Positions 61,872-64,000 of a stretch of DNA of 64,000 bases are shown one piece after another. Each line of letters begins with the position of its first letter. Position 1 is the first letter of the stretch. The stretch lies in the NCBI RefSeq assembly GCF_042675645.1, contig NZ_JBHTJH010000002.1, forward strand, positions 1-64,000. The letters are read 5' to 3'. The stretch comes from Sungkyunkwania multivorans. Its GTDB lineage: Bacteria; Bacteroidota; Bacteroidia; Flavobacteriales; Flavobacteriaceae. A model generated the notes under the pieces. The model had not been told where the DNA came from, did no database searches, and saw nothing but the letters and a program-made list of their open reading frames with translations. A program made the position numbers and the translations under genes.

Positions 61872-62288
61872 TTAATTATAGGTCCCTGATGCCTTTGCCG
61901 TCGTTGTCATATGATCAACGATCGTTTGCAGCGCATTGTGACCATATTTTCCATCCAAGGTCTTATCAAAAATCGTGACCTTCCCGATTGGAAATGGTGC
62001 ATGAACAACAATTTTCACATGCATCGAGATTTTCGATGATGTTTTCGAATACTTGCTTACCGTGACATCCACATCTGGATTGGAATGCACCTTTTTACTG
62101 ATGTTCCCTGAAACGGCGATGGGTCCACCTTGCACATGACCACTTTTAACACCTGAGTATTTTGCATCATAATTGATGGCAAAATCGCCGGGTGCAGTCT
62201 CTACAAGTGTGAGGGTCGTTGACACCTTCTCTGCTCCAAAGGCAAAGCTGTGTTTGTCTGTTTTTGAATCAATAACTGTGTTTCCCAT
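61872..62288 (-). CDS. Hypothetical 138-residue protein
   Basis: A small soluble protein without a signal peptide, rich in beta-forming and lysine, serine and valine residues (KYSGVKSGHVQGGPIAVSG, VDVTVSKYSKTSSKISMHV). I do not recognise a family. It lies between the CIA30 gene and the divergent alcohol dehydrogenase, and its reading frame has normal codon use for the window, so it is probably real. Confidence 0.68.
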   Translation of the reverse strand: MGNTVIDSKTDKHSFAFGAEKVSTTLTLVETAPGDFAINYDAKYSGVKSGHVQGGPIAVSGNISKKVHSNPDVDVTVSKYSKTSSKISMHVKIVVHAPFPIGKVTIFDKTLDGKYGHNALQTIVDHMTTTAKASGTYN

Positions 62289-62416
62289 GATTTTTGGTTT
62301 TATGGTTTATTGCAAGTTATTCAATATCAATATTTTAGGTGAACGTAGAAATACCTGTTTCCAAAAAATGGAGAATATACTTGCCCTTTGATATTCCGAT
62401 ACAATAATTCGTAAAA

Positions 62417-62432
62417 ACGATTGTAAAATCGT
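62417..62432. promoter_or_regulatory. Candidate operator before the alcohol dehydrogenase gene
   Basis: ACGATT (62417-62422), spacer GTAA, AATCGT (62427-62432): a perfect 6-bp dyad. Its right end touches TACTTTTA (62432-62439), which is one base from the TAnnTTTG -7 element. A repressor bound here would block the polymerase. Confidence 0.4.
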
Positions 62433-62474
62433 ACTTTTAATAGATTCATCAACTAATCATAAAAATCTTAGACA

Positions 62475-63479
62475 ATGACCGTAAACGCCTATGCCGCCCA
62501 TGAAGCAGGAGGTGAATTCTCTCCCTTCAAATACGAATTGCCAGAACTTGAAAATGAAGAAGTCGATATCAAAGTGCATTACTGCGGCCTTTGCCATTCG
62601 GACCTTAGCATGCGCGACAATGATTGGGGCATGACCCAATATCCCTTTGTTCCTGGTCATGAGATTGTCGGCGAGGTCATCGCTGTAGGCAGTGAGGTCA
62701 AAAATCTAAAAGAGGGGGATCTGGTCGGCCTAGGATGGAATTCAGCATCCTGCATGCACTGTATTCAATGTATGGATGGCAGTCATCACTTGTGTCCTTC
62801 GGTCCAAGGCACCATCGTGGGTAGGCACGGAGGCTTTGCTGATAAAGTGAGAAGCCACTGGTCTTGGGCGGTACCTTTACCAAAAGGATTGGAGCTAAGT
62901 AAAGCCGGTCCTTTATTTTGTGGTGGGATTACCGTCTTTAATCCAATCGTATTGTCAGGTGTGAAGCCAACAGATAAAGTGGGAGTCATCGGAATCGGTG
63001 GTCTCGGCCATATGGCATTGATGTTTTTGAACAAATGGGGATGTGAGGTCATTGCCTTTAGCTCCAACCCTAAGAAAAAGGACGCGATCATGGAGATGGG
63101 GGCTACCAAAGTCATTAATTCTACAGACCCAGAAGAATTAAAGAGCATAGCTGGTTCTTTAGACTTTATTTTGAACACGACCAATGTAACGCTCGATTGG
63201 GACTCTTATTTGGGCACATTATCTCCAAAAGGGAAGTTTCATACCGTTGGTGCTGTGCTAGAACCTATGGCCATCCCAGCCTTTAGTCTAATTTCAGGAG
63301 AGAAATCCGTTGGCGGAAGTCCGTTGGGGAGCATCGCTCTGACGCGAAAAATGTTAGAGTTCTGCGTGCGACACGATATCTATCCGATCGTAGAAGAGTT
63401 TCCAATGGAAAAGATCAATGACGCCTTTGACCACTTACATGAGGGAAAAGCTCGCTATCGTATTGTGTTGAAAGCGTAA
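62475..63479 (+). CDS. Zinc-dependent NAD(P) alcohol dehydrogenase
   Basis: A 334-residue medium-chain dehydrogenase of the cinnamyl-alcohol/YahK type. Catalytic zinc ligands C40 (GLCHSD) and H62-E63 (PGHEIVGE), structural zinc cysteines in CMHCIQCMDGSHHLC, Rossmann motif GIGGLGHMAL. It should reduce aldehydes to alcohols with NADPH. Not in an operon; a dyad overlaps its presumed promoter. Confidence 0.92.
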   Translation: MTVNAYAAHEAGGEFSPFKYELPELENEEVDIKVHYCGLCHSDLSMRDNDWGMTQYPFVPGHEIVGEVIAVGSEVKNLKEGDLVGLGWNSASCMHCIQCMDGSHHLCPSVQGTIVGRHGGFADKVRSHWSWAVPLPKGLELSKAGPLFCGGITVFNPIVLSGVKPTDKVGVIGIGGLGHMALMFLNKWGCEVIAFSSNPKKKDAIMEMGATKVINSTDPEELKSIAGSLDFILNTTNVTLDWDSYLGTLSPKGKFHTVGAVLEPMAIPAFSLISGEKSVGGSPLGSIALTRKMLEFCVRHDIYPIVEEFPMEKINDAFDHLHEGKARYRIVLKA

Positions 63480-63485
63480 AGGCCT

Positions 63486-64000
63486 TTAGATATTCGCCAA
63501 GAATGTTTCCAAGCGTTCCTTCAATTCGATAACCGATTCCTCATCGGTGATCTTACCGTTGGAAAAATTATGGCTGAATGAAGGCAACGAGAACGTATCC
63601 ATGATCTCTGCCCCAAAGCGAGGAAGTATACTTTCGGCTTGGGTGATAGCAGAGACTGCCCCGCCTCTCCCAGTGCTAGCTCCCAGCAAAAACACTTTTT
63701 TGCCTGATAAGAATTGCCTATCCAATCTAGAGAACCAATCCAGTAAATTTTTTGCATAAGCGGAAAGCCCTCCATTATGCTCATTTACAGAGATGATCAG
63801 CGCATCCATTTTTTTGATATCCTTGTTCAACTCGACCATCGAATTAGAAAAACCTTCCTTCTTTTCTATATCTGCGCTGTACATTGGAAAGGGGAAATCT
63901 GTCATTTTGATGACCTGGACATGGTGGTCTTTTATCAAAGAAGTTACATAGCTTACCAGCTGATGATTAATAGAAGTTGAAGAGTTGCTTGCTGCGAATG
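63486..64000 (-). CDS. NADPH-dependent FMN reductase (5' end outside the window)
   Basis: The frame is open to the right edge, and the segment before the first possible start reads FAASNSSTSINHQLVSYVTSL, which is the N-terminal FMN-binding loop of the NADPH-dependent FMN reductase family. So the gene starts beyond 64000 on the minus strand and only its C-terminal part is seen. Other family points are MYSADIEKKEG, VNEHNGGLSAYAKNLLDW and GASTGRGGAVSA. It is a flavodoxin-like quinone or FMN reductase. The 3' end is 6 bp from the convergent dehydrogenase gene. Confidence 0.87.
   Translation of the reverse strand, partial: FAASNSSTSINHQLVSYVTSLIKDHHVQVIKMTDFPFPMYSADIEKKEGFSNSMVELNKDIKKMDALIISVNEHNGGLSAYAKNLLDWFSRLDRQFLSGKKVFLLGASTGRGGAVSAITQAESILPRFGAEIMDTFSLPSFSHNFSNGKITDEESVIELKERLETFLANI

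Overview
The window looks like chromosomal DNA of a marine member of the Flavobacteriaceae (phylum Bacteroidota). The evidence is a protein with a type IX secretion (T9SS) C-terminal sorting domain, a TonB-dependent receptor with a CarboxypepD-regulatory-like N-terminus, TAnnTTTG-type -7 promoter elements, 2TM-domain proteins next to a LytS/LytTR pair, the Bacteroidota RDD/SpoIIM/DUF4129/DUF4350/MoxR/DUF58 cluster, and an arginine operon with the succinylornithine-type transcarbamylase. No rRNA, tRNA, CRISPR array, prophage or intact insertion sequence was seen.

Layout. 1-1950 is an A+T-rich accessory patch: two orphan genes separated by a folded, attC-like imperfect palindrome. 2.3-9.0 kb holds a PDZ aspartyl protease and then a minus-strand operon running from a TPR-like protein through a LytS-type kinase fused to a 2TM domain, four separate 2TM proteins and a DUF2306 protein to a LytTR response regulator. 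9.4-12.5 kb has a transglutaminase-like protein and a TonB receptor. 12.65-16.3 kb is a tandem array of five YhhN/TMEM86-like membrane proteins, two of which have lost acidic residues kept by the others. 16.3-21.1 kb carries NDH-2, an ECF sigma factor with a membrane partner, PlsC, a Nudix hydrolase and a lipoprotein cyclophilin. 21.1-28.5 kb is the MoxR/DUF58 cluster. 28.8-34.7 kb holds a DUF2141 protein, an OxyR-like regulator, XerD, a GH13 alpha-glucosidase and a DUF418 protein. 34.8-44.2 kb holds a PAS kinase, two tail-collar proteins, a T9SS-secreted protein, adenine deaminase, an unrecognised beta-rich protein and a DUF885 lipoprotein. 44.2-49.8 kb holds a minus-strand run of DsbD, TilS, an alpha/beta hydrolase and PabB.

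50.0-59.1 kb is a nine-gene arginine operon: GNAT, argG, argC, proC, argD, argF', argB, argE', argH. It appears to make arginine through N-succinyl intermediates. A palindromic repeat sits between argG and argC. Immediately downstream, 59.1-60.5 kb holds two adjacent genes that each contain an in-frame stop codon without a frameshift; the first is also a rearranged tail-collar protein. The window closes with a lipoprotein, a CIA30 protein, an orphan protein, a zinc alcohol dehydrogenase and an FMN reductase cut by the window edge.

The best candidates for something undescribed are the 2TM-array/LytS-LytTR operon with its kinase-2TM fusion, the five-copy YhhN array with degenerate members, the attC-like cassette at the left edge, and the pair of nonsense-interrupted genes after argH. 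Functions are assigned from motifs read by eye; no database search was run.
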